This document shows positions 26,232 to 34,152 of a DNA stretch of 64,000 nt, one piece after another. Position 1 is the stretch's first letter. Each line of letters starts with the position of its first letter. The DNA is from PoT sp049331405 (lineage in GTDB: Bacteria; Planctomycetota; Planctomycetia; Isosphaerales; Isosphaeraceae). Made by a program: the position numbers and the translations under genes. The stretch is taken from the NCBI RefSeq assembly GCF_049331405.1, contig NZ_CP186274.1, positions 7,068,001 to 7,132,000 of the forward strand. The letters are read 5' to 3'. The notes below the pieces were generated by a model. The model made no database searches, was not told where the DNA came from, and saw only the letters and a list, made by a program, of their open reading frames with translations.

Positions 26232-27289
26232 ATGCGCATCATTGTCACGGGCGGCGCGGGTTTCATCGGCTCCGCCCTGGTAAGGTACCTGGTACTCGAG
26301 GAGGGCGCCGAGGTCCTGACCCTCGACAAGCTCACTTACGCCGGCTATCTCGCCAATCTCGCCCCGGTCGAGGGTAAGCCGAACCATCAGTTCCTCCGCG
26401 CCGACATCTGCGACGAGGCCGCCGTCACCGAGGCCTTCTCCAGCTTCAAGCCCGAACGCATCTACCACCTCGCGGCCGAGAGCCACGTCGATCGCTCCAT
26501 CACCGGGGCGGCGGACTTCGTCAACACGAACGTCATCGGCACCTTCACGCTGCTGCAGGCCGCCCGGGCCTACTGGAATGGCCTCTCGGGCGATGCCAAG
26601 GATGCGTTCCGCTTCCTGCATGTCTCGACCGACGAGGTCTACGGCTCGCTGGGCGCGACGGGCCTCTTCACCGAGAAGACCCCATACGACCCCTCGTCGC
26701 CATACTCGGCCTCCAAGGCTGCTTCCGACCACCTGGCCATCGCCTGGGGTCGCACCTACGGGCTGCCGACGGTCGTGTCCAACTGCTCGAACAACTACGG
26801 CCCCTATCACTTCCCCGAAAAGCTGATCCCTCTCATCATCCTGAATGCCCTGCACGGCAAGCCCCTGCCGGTCTACGGCGACGGCTCGAACATCCGCGAC
26901 TGGCTCTACGTCGACGACCACGCGCGGCGCTGCACCTGATCGCCAGCAAGGGCCGGCTCGGCGAGACATACAACGTCGGCGGTCGCAACGAGCGCAAGAA
27001 CATCGACGTGGTCCGCTCGGTCTGCTCGATCCTCGATAGGCTGGCCCCGAAGAGCCACCCGCACAGCGACCTCATCACCTACGTCACCGACCGCCCCGGC
27101 CACGATGCCCGCTATGCGATCGACGCGACGAAGCTCGAGACTGAGCTGGGCTGGAAGGCCCAGGAGAACTTCGACACCGGGATCGAGAAGACGGTCGCCT
27201 GGTATCTCGCCAACGAGGCCTGGTGGCGGCCCCTGCGTGACAAGGTGTATTCGGGCGAACGCCTCGGCGTGCTCGAGACGGTGAAATGA
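26232..27289 (+). pseudogene. rmlB: dTDP-glucose 4,6-dehydratase, broken by a one-base frameshift
   Basis: Second step of dTDP-L-rhamnose synthesis. The first frame encodes MRIIVTGGAGFIGSALVRYL, HLAAESHVDRS, STDEVYGSLG, SPYSASKAASDH (YxxxK) and WLYVDDHAR, then stops at 26937-26939. The rest of the protein (LIASKGRLGETYNVGG, DRPGHDARYAID, WKAQENFDTGIEKTV) continues in another frame to the stop at 27287-27289. Restoring one G at the GG of 26926-26927 gives the expected DHARALHLI and a normal length of about 353 residues. All catalytic motifs are otherwise intact. A sequencing or assembly error is the simplest explanation; a genuine mutation is possible. GTG at 26229 immediately precedes the chosen ATG. 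Confidence 0.9.
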
Positions 27290-28199
27290 CCATGCGTATC
27301 GCCGTCACCGGCAAGTCCGGCCAGGTCGTCAGTGCGCTCGTCGAGCGAGGCCCCCTCGTCGGGGTCGAGGTCGTGCCCATCGGCCGGCCGGAATTCGACC
27401 TCACCGCCCCCGCCGGGGCGGCCGAGGCGCTTGCCGCGGCCAAGGTCGATGCCGTCGTCTCGGCCGCCGCTTACACGGCGGTCGACAAGGCCGAGAGCGA
27501 GCGTGACCTGGCCTTCGCGGTGAATGCCGAAGGGGCCGGGGCCATCGCCAAGGCTGCGGCCGAGCTCGGCATCCCGATCGTCCACATCTCCACGGACTAT
27601 GTGTTCGATGGCGAGAAGTCCTCGCCCTGGGTGGAGACCGATCCGGTGGCCCCGCTCGGCGTCTACGGTGCCTCGAAGCTGGCCGGCGAAGAGGCCGTGC
27701 TCGCATCGGGGGCCCGGGCCGCCGTCTTGCGCGTCGCCTGGGTGTTCTCCCCCTTCGGCGCGAACTTCGTGAAGACGATGCTTCGCCTGGCCGAGAGCCG
27801 CGACCAGCTCGGCGTCGTCGCCGACCAAATCGGAGCCCCAACCTCGGCGCTCGACATCGCCGATGGTATCCTGACTGTGGCTCGCAACCTCGTCGACAAT
27901 CCCGGCGACGAGTGCCTCGCGGGGGTGTTCCACATGGGAGCCGGCGGCCCCGACGCATCCTGGGCCGACTTCGCCGAGGCCATCTTCGCCGGATCCGAGG
28001 CGCGAGGCGGCAAGCCGCCCCGTCGTGAACCGGATCGGCACCGCCGACTACCCGACGCCCGCCAGGCGGCCCAAGCAGTCGCGACTCGAATCATCGAAGA
28101 TTGCGAAGATCCACCATGTGACGCTGAAGGATTGGCGTTCGTCCCTCGAGGTCGTCCTCGATCGGCTCACCGGCCAACCTACTGGCTAACATGTGTTGC
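27286..28199 (+). pseudogene. rmlD: dTDP-4-dehydrorhamnose reductase, C-terminus frameshifted
   Basis: Final step of dTDP-L-rhamnose synthesis. MRIAVTGKSGQVVSALVERG, SAAAYTAVDKAESE, HISTDYVFDGEKSSPW, YGASKLAGEEAV and RVAWVFSPFGANFV are typical RmlD. After GGKP the reading turns into a proline/arginine-rich tail running to 28218. Removing one C from the CCCC run at 28018-28021 restores the normal C-terminus (VVNRIGTADYPTPARRPKQS, then LKDWRSSLEVVLDRL) ending with TAA at 28197-28199. The start overlaps the rmlB stop as ATGA. This is the second homopolymer frameshift in about 1.1 kb. The unshifted frame would be a 310-residue protein with an abnormal tail. Confidence 0.88.
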
Positions 28200-28222
28200 A
28201 TTTTTGATGAGGTTGTGAGGCT

Positions 28223-29086
28223 ATGAAGGGTATCATCCTCGCCGGGGGTGCCGGCACGCGTCTCCACCCGATGACGCTCGTGACGTCGAAGCAGTTGATG
28301 CCGATCTATGACAAGCCGATGATCTATTACCCGCTGTCGGTGCTCATGCTCGCCGGCATCCGGGAGATCCTGATCATCTCGACGCCGCAAGACCTGCCCA
28401 ACTTCGAGCGCCTGCTCGGCGACGGCTCGCGGTGGGGCCTCTCGCTCAGCTACCGGGTCCAGCCCGATCCGGGCGGCCTCGCCCAGGCCTACATCATCGG
28501 CGCCGACTTCGTCGCGGGCGGGCCGTCGTGCCTGATCCTCGGCGACAACATCTTCTACGGGCACGGCCTGTCCGAACTCCTGGAACGGGCCACTTCCCGC
28601 AAGACGGGGGCATCGGTCTTCGCCTATCACGTCACCGACCCCGAGCGCTACGGCGTCGTCGCGTTCGACAAGTCGATGAAGGCCCTCTCCATCGAGGAGA
28701 AGCCGGAGAAGCCGAAGTCGAGCTGGGCCGTGACCGGGCTCTACTTCTATGACGAAAAGGTCGTCGACATCGCCGCCAACATGAAGCCCTCGCCGCGGGG
28801 CGAGTTGGAGATCACCGACGTCAATCGTCACTATCTCGAACGCGGCGAGCTCTCCGTCGAGGTCATGGGCCGCGGCTTCGCCTGGCTCGACACCGGCACG
28901 CCCGACAGCCTGCTCGAGGCGGCCGAGTTCGTGCGGACCCTCGAGAAGCGGCAAGGGTTCAAGATCGCCTGCCCCGAGGAGATCGCCTACCGCCAGGGGT
29001 TCATCGACGCCGCCCAGCTCAAGGACGTCGCCGCCGCGCTCGGGAAGAGCACATACGGCAAGTACCTGCTCAGCGTCATCGACTGA
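28223..29086 (+). CDS. rmlA: glucose-1-phosphate thymidylyltransferase
   Basis: First step of dTDP-L-rhamnose synthesis: dTTP plus glucose-1-phosphate to dTDP-glucose. 287 residues with MKGIILAGGAGTRLHPMT (nucleotide-binding loop), SKQLMPIYDKPMIYYPLSVL, CLILGDNIFYG and EEKPEKPKSSWAVTGLYFYD, and the C-terminal GFAWLDTGTPDSLLEAAEFV. Length and motifs are normal, with no frameshift, unlike the two genes upstream. AGG-type purines in GTGAGGCT precede the ATG. The 23 bases between rmlD and this gene suggest one operon with rmlC-B-D. Confidence 0.95.
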   Translation: MKGIILAGGAGTRLHPMTLVTSKQLMPIYDKPMIYYPLSVLMLAGIREILIISTPQDLPNFERLLGDGSRWGLSLSYRVQPDPGGLAQAYIIGADFVAGGPSCLILGDNIFYGHGLSELLERATSRKTGASVFAYHVTDPERYGVVAFDKSMKALSIEEKPEKPKSSWAVTGLYFYDEKVVDIAANMKPSPRGELEITDVNRHYLERGELSVEVMGRGFAWLDTGTPDSLLEAAEFVRTLEKRQGFKIACPEEIAYRQGFIDAAQLKDVAAALGKSTYGKYLLSVID

Positions 29087-29154
29087 ACCTGCGGCGATCG
29101 TCCGTTCGCCGAGCCCGCTGCCATCCCCGAACATCAGTCCTTGCGGAGAAGTCC

Positions 29155-29937
29155 ATGTCGGTCGCCATCGTGATCCCCGCCCGCTACGGGTCGGAACGCC
29201 TCAAGGGCAAGCCGATGATCGAGATCGCCGGCGTGAGCCTGCTCGAGCGGGTCTGGCGGATCGCCAGGGCCTGCAAGGGCGCGACTCGCGTCGTCATCGC
29301 CACCGAGGATCAGCGCGTCGTCGACTTCGCCTCGAGCTTCGGGGCCGAGGCGGTCCTCACATCCGACGACTGCACCAACGGGACGGAGCGGGTGGCCGAG
29401 GCGCTCGACGCCGCCTCGATCACGGAGGACGCCGTCATCAACTTCCAGGGGGACGCGGTGCTGACTCCCCCCTGGATCCTCGAGGGCATGATCGAGGAGT
29501 TCGCCTCGCCTGCGGGGTTCGACATCGTCACGCCGGCCGTCAAGATGACCGACGAGGCCCTGGCCGAGCTCAAGGCCCACAAGGTGGCCGCCCCATCGAG
29601 CGGGACCACCGTCACCTTCGACCTCAACCGCAACGCCCTCTACTTCTCCAAGCAGATCATCCCGTTCGTCCGCAAGGCGGGGTTCTCGAGCGTCTATCGT
29701 CATATCGGTATGTATGGCTATAGTTGCGAGAGCCTCCGTCGTTACGTGGCTCTCCCCGCCTCCCCGCTCGAGAAGACCGAGGGGCTGGAGCAGTTGCGGG
29801 CGCTCGAGAACGGCATGAAGGTCCGCATCGTCGTGGTTGATTATCGCGGCCGCAGCCACGGTTCGGTCGACACGCCCGAGGACGTCGGCGTCGTCGAGCA
29901 GATGATTGCCCGCGAGGGCGAACTTATCCAAATCTGA
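29155..29937 (+). CDS. kdsB: 3-deoxy-manno-octulosonate cytidylyltransferase (CMP-Kdo synthetase)
   Basis: Activates Kdo with CTP to CMP-Kdo, the donor for Kdo transferases. The 260-residue protein starts MSVAIVIPARYGSERLKGKP, followed by RVVIATEDQRV, ALTS-like LTSDDCTNGTERVAEAL and NFQGDAVLTPPWILE, then RHIGMYGYSCESLRRYVAL and SPLEKTEGLEQLRALENG, all classical for KdsB. TGCGGAG at 29141-29147 is the likely ribosome-binding site. It starts the Kdo block, together with the phosphatase-like gene five bases later, kdsA and kdsD. The donor would feed the KpsS-like enzyme at 20864. Confidence 0.94.
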   Translation: MSVAIVIPARYGSERLKGKPMIEIAGVSLLERVWRIARACKGATRVVIATEDQRVVDFASSFGAEAVLTSDDCTNGTERVAEALDAASITEDAVINFQGDAVLTPPWILEGMIEEFASPAGFDIVTPAVKMTDEALAELKAHKVAAPSSGTTVTFDLNRNALYFSKQIIPFVRKAGFSSVYRHIGMYGYSCESLRRYVALPASPLEKTEGLEQLRALENGMKVRIVVVDYRGRSHGSVDTPEDVGVVEQMIAREGELIQI

Positions 29938-29941
29938 CATC

Positions 29942-30583
29942 ATGGCTATGCAACTCATTCTTGCAAGACACGGCAACACCTTCGGCCCCGGCGACAAGGT
30001 CGTCTGGGTCGGGGCCCGTTCCGACATGCCGCTGGTCGAGAAGGGCCTGCAGCAGGCCGAGGCCGTCGCCGCCGGGTTGAAGGCTGCGGGCCTGATCCCC
30101 TCGCGGATCTACGCTGGACCCCTCAAGCGCACGGCCGAGACCGCCGCCATCGTCGCCCGCGAGTGCGGCCTGCCCTCGGAATCGATCGTCATCGCGGACG
30201 AGCTGCGCGAGATCGACTACGGCACCTGGGAAGCCCGCTCCAACGACGAGATTCGCGGCGAGGTCGGCGGCGGGCCGATCGACGGCTGGCAGAAGCTCAG
30301 CATCTGGCCCGAGGGCTTCGGCTGGAAGCCGGGCGAGTCGGACGTGACCGCAGCCTGGAACCGACTCATCGAGGCGATCCGACGAGACAACGCTGACGAC
30401 GCGGTCTTGCTCATCGTCTCGTCCAACGGCATTTATCGACTGGTCGCCAAGATGCTGGGATTGCCCTCGGCGGAGGCGAAGATGGGGACCGGCACGGTCT
30501 CCCGCCTCGTCGTCGACGGATCCAGCGTCCAGATCGCCGGCTGGAATCTCGACCCGTCGAAGCTCGCGGAAGGCCCGGCCTGA
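29942..30583 (+). CDS. histidine-phosphatase-superfamily protein with altered second His
   Basis: 213 residues. ILARHGNT (residues 6-13) contains the RHG catalytic motif, AGPLKRTAETAAIV the second Arg and ELREIDYGTWEARS the acid region, as in phosphoglycerate-mutase-like phosphatases. The place where the family has VSHGG reads IVSSNGIYRL, so the second catalytic histidine appears to be missing. The gene lies five bases after kdsB and before kdsA; no kdsC (Kdo-8-phosphate phosphatase) is in the window, so it could stand in for that step or be a non-catalytic relative. The in-frame start 12 codons upstream would lie inside kdsB; the ATG at 29942 is chosen. Confidence 0.82.
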   Translation: MAMQLILARHGNTFGPGDKVVWVGARSDMPLVEKGLQQAEAVAAGLKAAGLIPSRIYAGPLKRTAETAAIVARECGLPSESIVIADELREIDYGTWEARSNDEIRGEVGGGPIDGWQKLSIWPEGFGWKPGESDVTAAWNRLIEAIRRDNADDAVLLIVSSNGIYRLVAKMLGLPSAEAKMGTGTVSRLVVDGSSVQIAGWNLDPSKLAEGPA

Positions 30584-30584
30584 C

Positions 30585-30617
30585 GCCCCGGTCGGACGTG
30601 CGACATTGCCTCGGGGC
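30585..30617 (+). terminator. hairpin after the phosphatase-like gene
   Basis: GCCCCG (30585-30590) pairs with CGGGGC (30612-30617), and inner GTCG/CGAC (30591-30594, 30601-30604) extend it. It starts two bases after the stop codon. There is no long U-tract, so termination would be weak. The rest of the 341 bases up to kdsA (30584-30924) shows no gene. Confidence 0.35.
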
Positions 30618-30924
30618 CTTCCGGGTTCCATAATCCAATCCAGGTTCAGGTCTTTTTCGATCGTTTCGTCGACATCCGTTGAATCCCCTCCGAGATCAAC
30701 CCGACCGCGAGGTCCGCACGCGTCTTGCTCCGAGCTGATCGACGACAGGAGGGCAAGGCTTCTCTCATTCACACCGCCGGCAGCCCGGGTGTGATCCTCG
30801 TTGAGGTTTCCGACGGCTCCGTTGAAGTCGCGACCAGGCTCGGTATCGAGGGGACTTGCCGAGTGGCAATGCCACGCCAATGCCGGCGTCCGAATTAGCA
30901 CCTCCCTCCAGAAGGAGAAGTCCT

Positions 30925-31770
30925 TTGAATCCCGCTTCTACTGTGAACGTCGGCGACGGCCCGAAAAGCGTGACTTTCGCCAATAACGCGCCGCTGGCTC
31001 TGATCGCCGGCCCTTGCCAGATGGAGAGCCGCGACCACGCCTTCATGGTCGCCGAGCGTCTCGTCAAGATTTGCGACGATGAAAATATCCGCTTCGTCTA
31101 CAAGTCGTCCTTCGATAAAGCGAACCGGACGTCGATGTCCGCCGAGCGTGGCATCGGGCTGTCGAAGGCGCTCGAGATCTTCCAGGAGCTGAAGGATCAG
31201 TTCGGCTTCCCCGTGCTGACCGACGTCCATACAGAGGAGCAGTGCGCCGAGGTGTCCCCGGTCGTCGACGTGTTGCAGATCCCGGCGTTCCTCTGCCGCC
31301 AGACGGATCTCCTCATCGCGGCCGCCAAGACAGGCAGGACCATCAACGTGAAGAAGGGGCAGTTCCTCGCCCCCTCCGACATGAAGCACGTCCAGGCCAA
31401 GTTCCTGCAGAGCGGAAACCCCAACGTCCTCCTCTGCGAGCGCGGGACCAGCTTCGGCTACAACACGCTGATCTCGGACATGCGAGGACTGCCGACCATG
31501 GCGGCCTTCGGCTCGCCGGTCATCTTCGACGCGACCCACTCGGTCCAGCAGCCCGGAGGCCTCGGCGGGTCGTCCGGAGGCCAGCGACAGTTCGTGGAGA
31601 CCCTCGCCCGGGCGGCCGTGTCCGTGGGGGTTGCGGGCGTCTTCATCGAGACGCACGAGGACCCCGACCATGCCCCTTCGGATGGCCCGAACATGATCCC
31701 CCTCGACAAGCTCCGTACTCTGATCGCCCGGCTCAAGGCCTTCGACGCCGTGGCCAAGAGCCTCAACTGA
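30925..31770 (+). CDS. kdsA: 3-deoxy-8-phosphooctulonate synthase
   Basis: Condenses arabinose-5-phosphate with phosphoenolpyruvate to Kdo-8-phosphate. 281 residues with LALIAGPCQMESRDHAF, VYKSSFDKANRTS, GFPVLTDVHTEEQC, LQIPAFLCRQTDLL, VKKGQFLAPSDM, FDATHSVQQPGG and FIETHEDPDHAPSDGPN, the normal order for KdsA. A TTG start at 30925 is chosen because AAGGAG (30912-30917) ends seven bases before it and the length becomes typical; the in-frame ATG at 30856 adds a non-homologous 23-residue extension and lacks a ribosome-binding site. Confidence 0.93.
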   Translation: MNPASTVNVGDGPKSVTFANNAPLALIAGPCQMESRDHAFMVAERLVKICDDENIRFVYKSSFDKANRTSMSAERGIGLSKALEIFQELKDQFGFPVLTDVHTEEQCAEVSPVVDVLQIPAFLCRQTDLLIAAAKTGRTINVKKGQFLAPSDMKHVQAKFLQSGNPNVLLCERGTSFGYNTLISDMRGLPTMAAFGSPVIFDATHSVQQPGGLGGSSGGQRQFVETLARAAVSVGVAGVFIETHEDPDHAPSDGPNMIPLDKLRTLIARLKAFDAVAKSLN

Positions 31771-31976
31771 TCGGCCGAAGCATCACGGAGGCCTCGACGA
31801 GACCCGGGCTGCCTGGAGTTCTTCGAATGGTTCGCCAGGGGTTTTGTCGGGCCTTTGTCGATGTGAGGTCGTTAATATGATCCTTGCGACCGCTTACGCC
31901 TGCCGGCAGCTTGTACCGCGAACGACCTTTAAAACGAAACGATCGAGCTGTCTCCTCTCGACTCGAGACAAACACC

Positions 31977-32975
31977 ATGGCCTCCACGATCCGATCGCAT
32001 ATGGGTACGAGTGTCCAATCGCTCCAAAGGACCCTGCAGACCGCGAGCGACGCCCTCGAGTCAGTCCTAAGCCTCCTGAATGACGACGACGCGTTCGGCA
32101 ACGCCTTCGAGAAGGCGGTCGAGATGATCGTCGAAGGCAAAGGGCGGCTGATCATCTGCGGTGTCGGGAAGAGCGGTCACATCGGCCGCAAGATCGCGGC
32201 GACCATGGCCTCGACCGGCACGCCGGCGTTCTTCGTCCACCCCACCGAGGCCAGCCACGGCGATCTGGGGATGATCGGGCCCGCGGACGTCCTCCTGCTG
32301 CTCTCGTGGTCCGGGGAGACGCTCGAACTTGCCAATGTGCTCACCTATGCCAAGCGTTTCGCCATCCCGATCATCGCGATCACCTCGCAGGCGAACAGCG
32401 TGCTCGGCAGGAACGCCAACATCGGGCTCTGCCTGCCGAGGGTCGCCGAGGCTTGCCACCTCGGCCTCGCGCCGACGACTTCGACCTTTCTCCAACTGCT
32501 GATCGGTGATGCCCTAGCGGTCGCCCTGCTGGAGCGACGCGGATTCACCGCGCAAGATTTCAAGACCTTCCACCCCGGCGGCAAGCTTGGTGCCCAACTT
32601 GCGCAGGTCAGCGAGATCGCGCACATCGGCGACGAGGTCCCGATCGTCCCGCTCGGCACGCTGATGAGCGATGCGATTCTGACCATGTCGGCCAAGGGGT
32701 TCGGCGTGATCGGCGTGATCGACGGGGATGGGAAGATCACCGGCGTCATCACCGACGGCGACCTGCGTCGCCACATGTCCGGCGAGCTGCTCGCGCAACC
32801 TGTCGAGAACGTGATGTCCTCGAACCCGCGGGTGGTCGACTCGACAATGCTCGCCGCGGCGGTGCTGAAGGTCCTGGAAAACTCGCGGATTACGGTTGTG
32901 TTCGTCGTCAACGGCGATCAGCGGCCGGTCGGCATCGTCCACATTCACGACCTGCTGCGGGCCGGCGTCGTGTGA
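31977..32975 (+). CDS. kdsD: arabinose-5-phosphate isomerase, KpsF/GutQ family
   Basis: Interconverts ribulose-5-phosphate and arabinose-5-phosphate, the first committed step toward Kdo. 332 residues. The SIS domain carries IICGVGKSGHIGRKIAATMASTG, FFVHPTEASHGDLGMI and SWSGETLELANVL, then FHPGGKLGAQL. Two CBS domains fill the C-terminal 120 residues (LMSDAILTMSAKGFGVIGVID and NVMSSNPRVVDST). The frame is open 31 codons further upstream, but the ATG at 31977 gives the family start. About 200 bases separate it from kdsA. Completes a Kdo set with kdsA and kdsB. Confidence 0.93.
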   Translation: MASTIRSHMGTSVQSLQRTLQTASDALESVLSLLNDDDAFGNAFEKAVEMIVEGKGRLIICGVGKSGHIGRKIAATMASTGTPAFFVHPTEASHGDLGMIGPADVLLLLSWSGETLELANVLTYAKRFAIPIIAITSQANSVLGRNANIGLCLPRVAEACHLGLAPTTSTFLQLLIGDALAVALLERRGFTAQDFKTFHPGGKLGAQLAQVSEIAHIGDEVPIVPLGTLMSDAILTMSAKGFGVIGVIDGDGKITGVITDGDLRRHMSGELLAQPVENVMSSNPRVVDSTMLAAAVLKVLENSRITVVFVVNGDQRPVGIVHIHDLLRAGVV

Positions 32976-33376
32976 GCCGACGATCTATGGCGTCACTACT
33001 TCTATCGCAACCGTATTGTTGTCACGCCGGAGTCTGCCCTTTGCGGGTTTCCCGATCAAACGGATCAAGCTGGGATTCGTGAAATCCGCCCTCGCCGCTC
33101 GCGGGAAAGTCTGATATGCCCATACCTTGAAGGCGAGATGGATAGTCCCAAGCTCAAGCGGCAAAATCTGTTAGATCGAGAATCAAAGTGTGCTTAAAAA
33201 AATTGCCGCAACCCTATGGAACCATGGTTTCAGACCATTTACAATCAAATCCCTACACCTGCCTGGAGGATCCGTTTTGCAAACTCCAATCTTTGGGTTA
33301 TGTTTGGTTTGTTTTGGATTGTAAAGCCTTGGATTCTGTCTGCTGATCCCCTTGTCACACTTCATGAGGATTTCCG
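32976..33376. other. 400-base gap between kdsD and the carrier-protein gene
   Basis: AT-richer in its second half (A-run at 33197-33203). No supported gene. The right end contains TGAGGA, the ribosome-binding site of the acyl carrier protein. Probably holds a promoter for the acyl-transfer module, but I see no convincing hexamer pair. Confidence 0.4.
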
Positions 33377-33622
33377 ATGGCCCCGAAGTCAGAAACCACG
33401 TTGCGCGACGTGTTTCGTAATGTCTTCGACGACGAAGACCTGGAAATCAGCCGAGAGATGACGGCTGATGATATTGAAGGGTGGGATTCCGTGACTCACG
33501 TCACGCTGGTCATCAACATCGAGAAGGCGTTTGGGATCAAGTTCAAGAGCTCGGAAGTCGCCGGCCTGAAGAACATCGGCGACCTCGAAGATCTCATCCA
33601 GAGCCGGGGGGGAGATCGTTGA
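33377..33622 (+). CDS. acyl carrier protein of the acyl-transfer module
   Basis: 81 residues, acidic, four-helix carrier-protein size. GWDSVTHVTLV (residues 35-45) contains the phosphopantetheine-attachment serine (about Ser38), followed by NIEKAFGIKFKSSEVAGLKNIGDLEDLI, which matches helices II-III of carrier proteins. It probably holds an acyl group as a thioester in the cytoplasm. The next gene, 530 bases downstream, is an FkbH-like protein, a family known to load carrier proteins, and MBOAT and DltD-like genes follow. This makes it the likely counterpart of DltC in a Dlt-like pathway. TGAGGA precedes the ATG. Confidence 0.9.
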   Translation: MAPKSETTLRDVFRNVFDDEDLEISREMTADDIEGWDSVTHVTLVINIEKAFGIKFKSSEVAGLKNIGDLEDLIQSRGGDR

Positions 33623-34152
33623 CCCCCTGATCCCTCTGCAACGCTGACTTCGTCAAATCTCAAATTCTTCGGAAGTCAGTGTTACATGGCATAAACGCCG
33701 GCGTTTCGTCAGAGCTTCACGCGATTTTGAATCGACCTTCAATCCTCCCTCCAGCGGTTGAGGTTACCATCATTACTGGTACACCGCCGACCTTCGCTGT
33801 GTAACAAGGATCGTGCCGGCCCCCACTCGCCGAAATCATCCTTGCCGGAGAGTTCCTACTGAATGCTGGGTAGAGAGGCCAGGTCGTCAGAACCTCGGTG
33901 ATTTGAGCCCGGGGAAATCCAGTGACCTGGGCGCGATCTCTCTGCACAGCGTTCGGTAGCCCTGCATCAGCAGCACAAGGCTCCAATGTCAGATCCGACC
34001 ACCCCTCGACCATTTCTGGACCATGCTCTCCATCGGCACCGGCTTTTGAAGGCCGGGCTGAGGAGGGGCTAGCATAGGGCCCTCTGCCCCACGGGGCGAC
34101 AACACTTCAGTCAATTCGTGTTTGAATCAACTACGATCACCGTCCAAGGAAC
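33623..34152. other. 530-base gap between carrier protein and FkbH-like gene
   Basis: No supported gene on either strand; a minus-strand frame at 33717-34013 has no family resemblance. AAGGAAC at the right end is the ribosome-binding site of the FkbH-like gene. The gap means the carrier protein and the rest of the module may be on separate transcripts. Confidence 0.4.
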
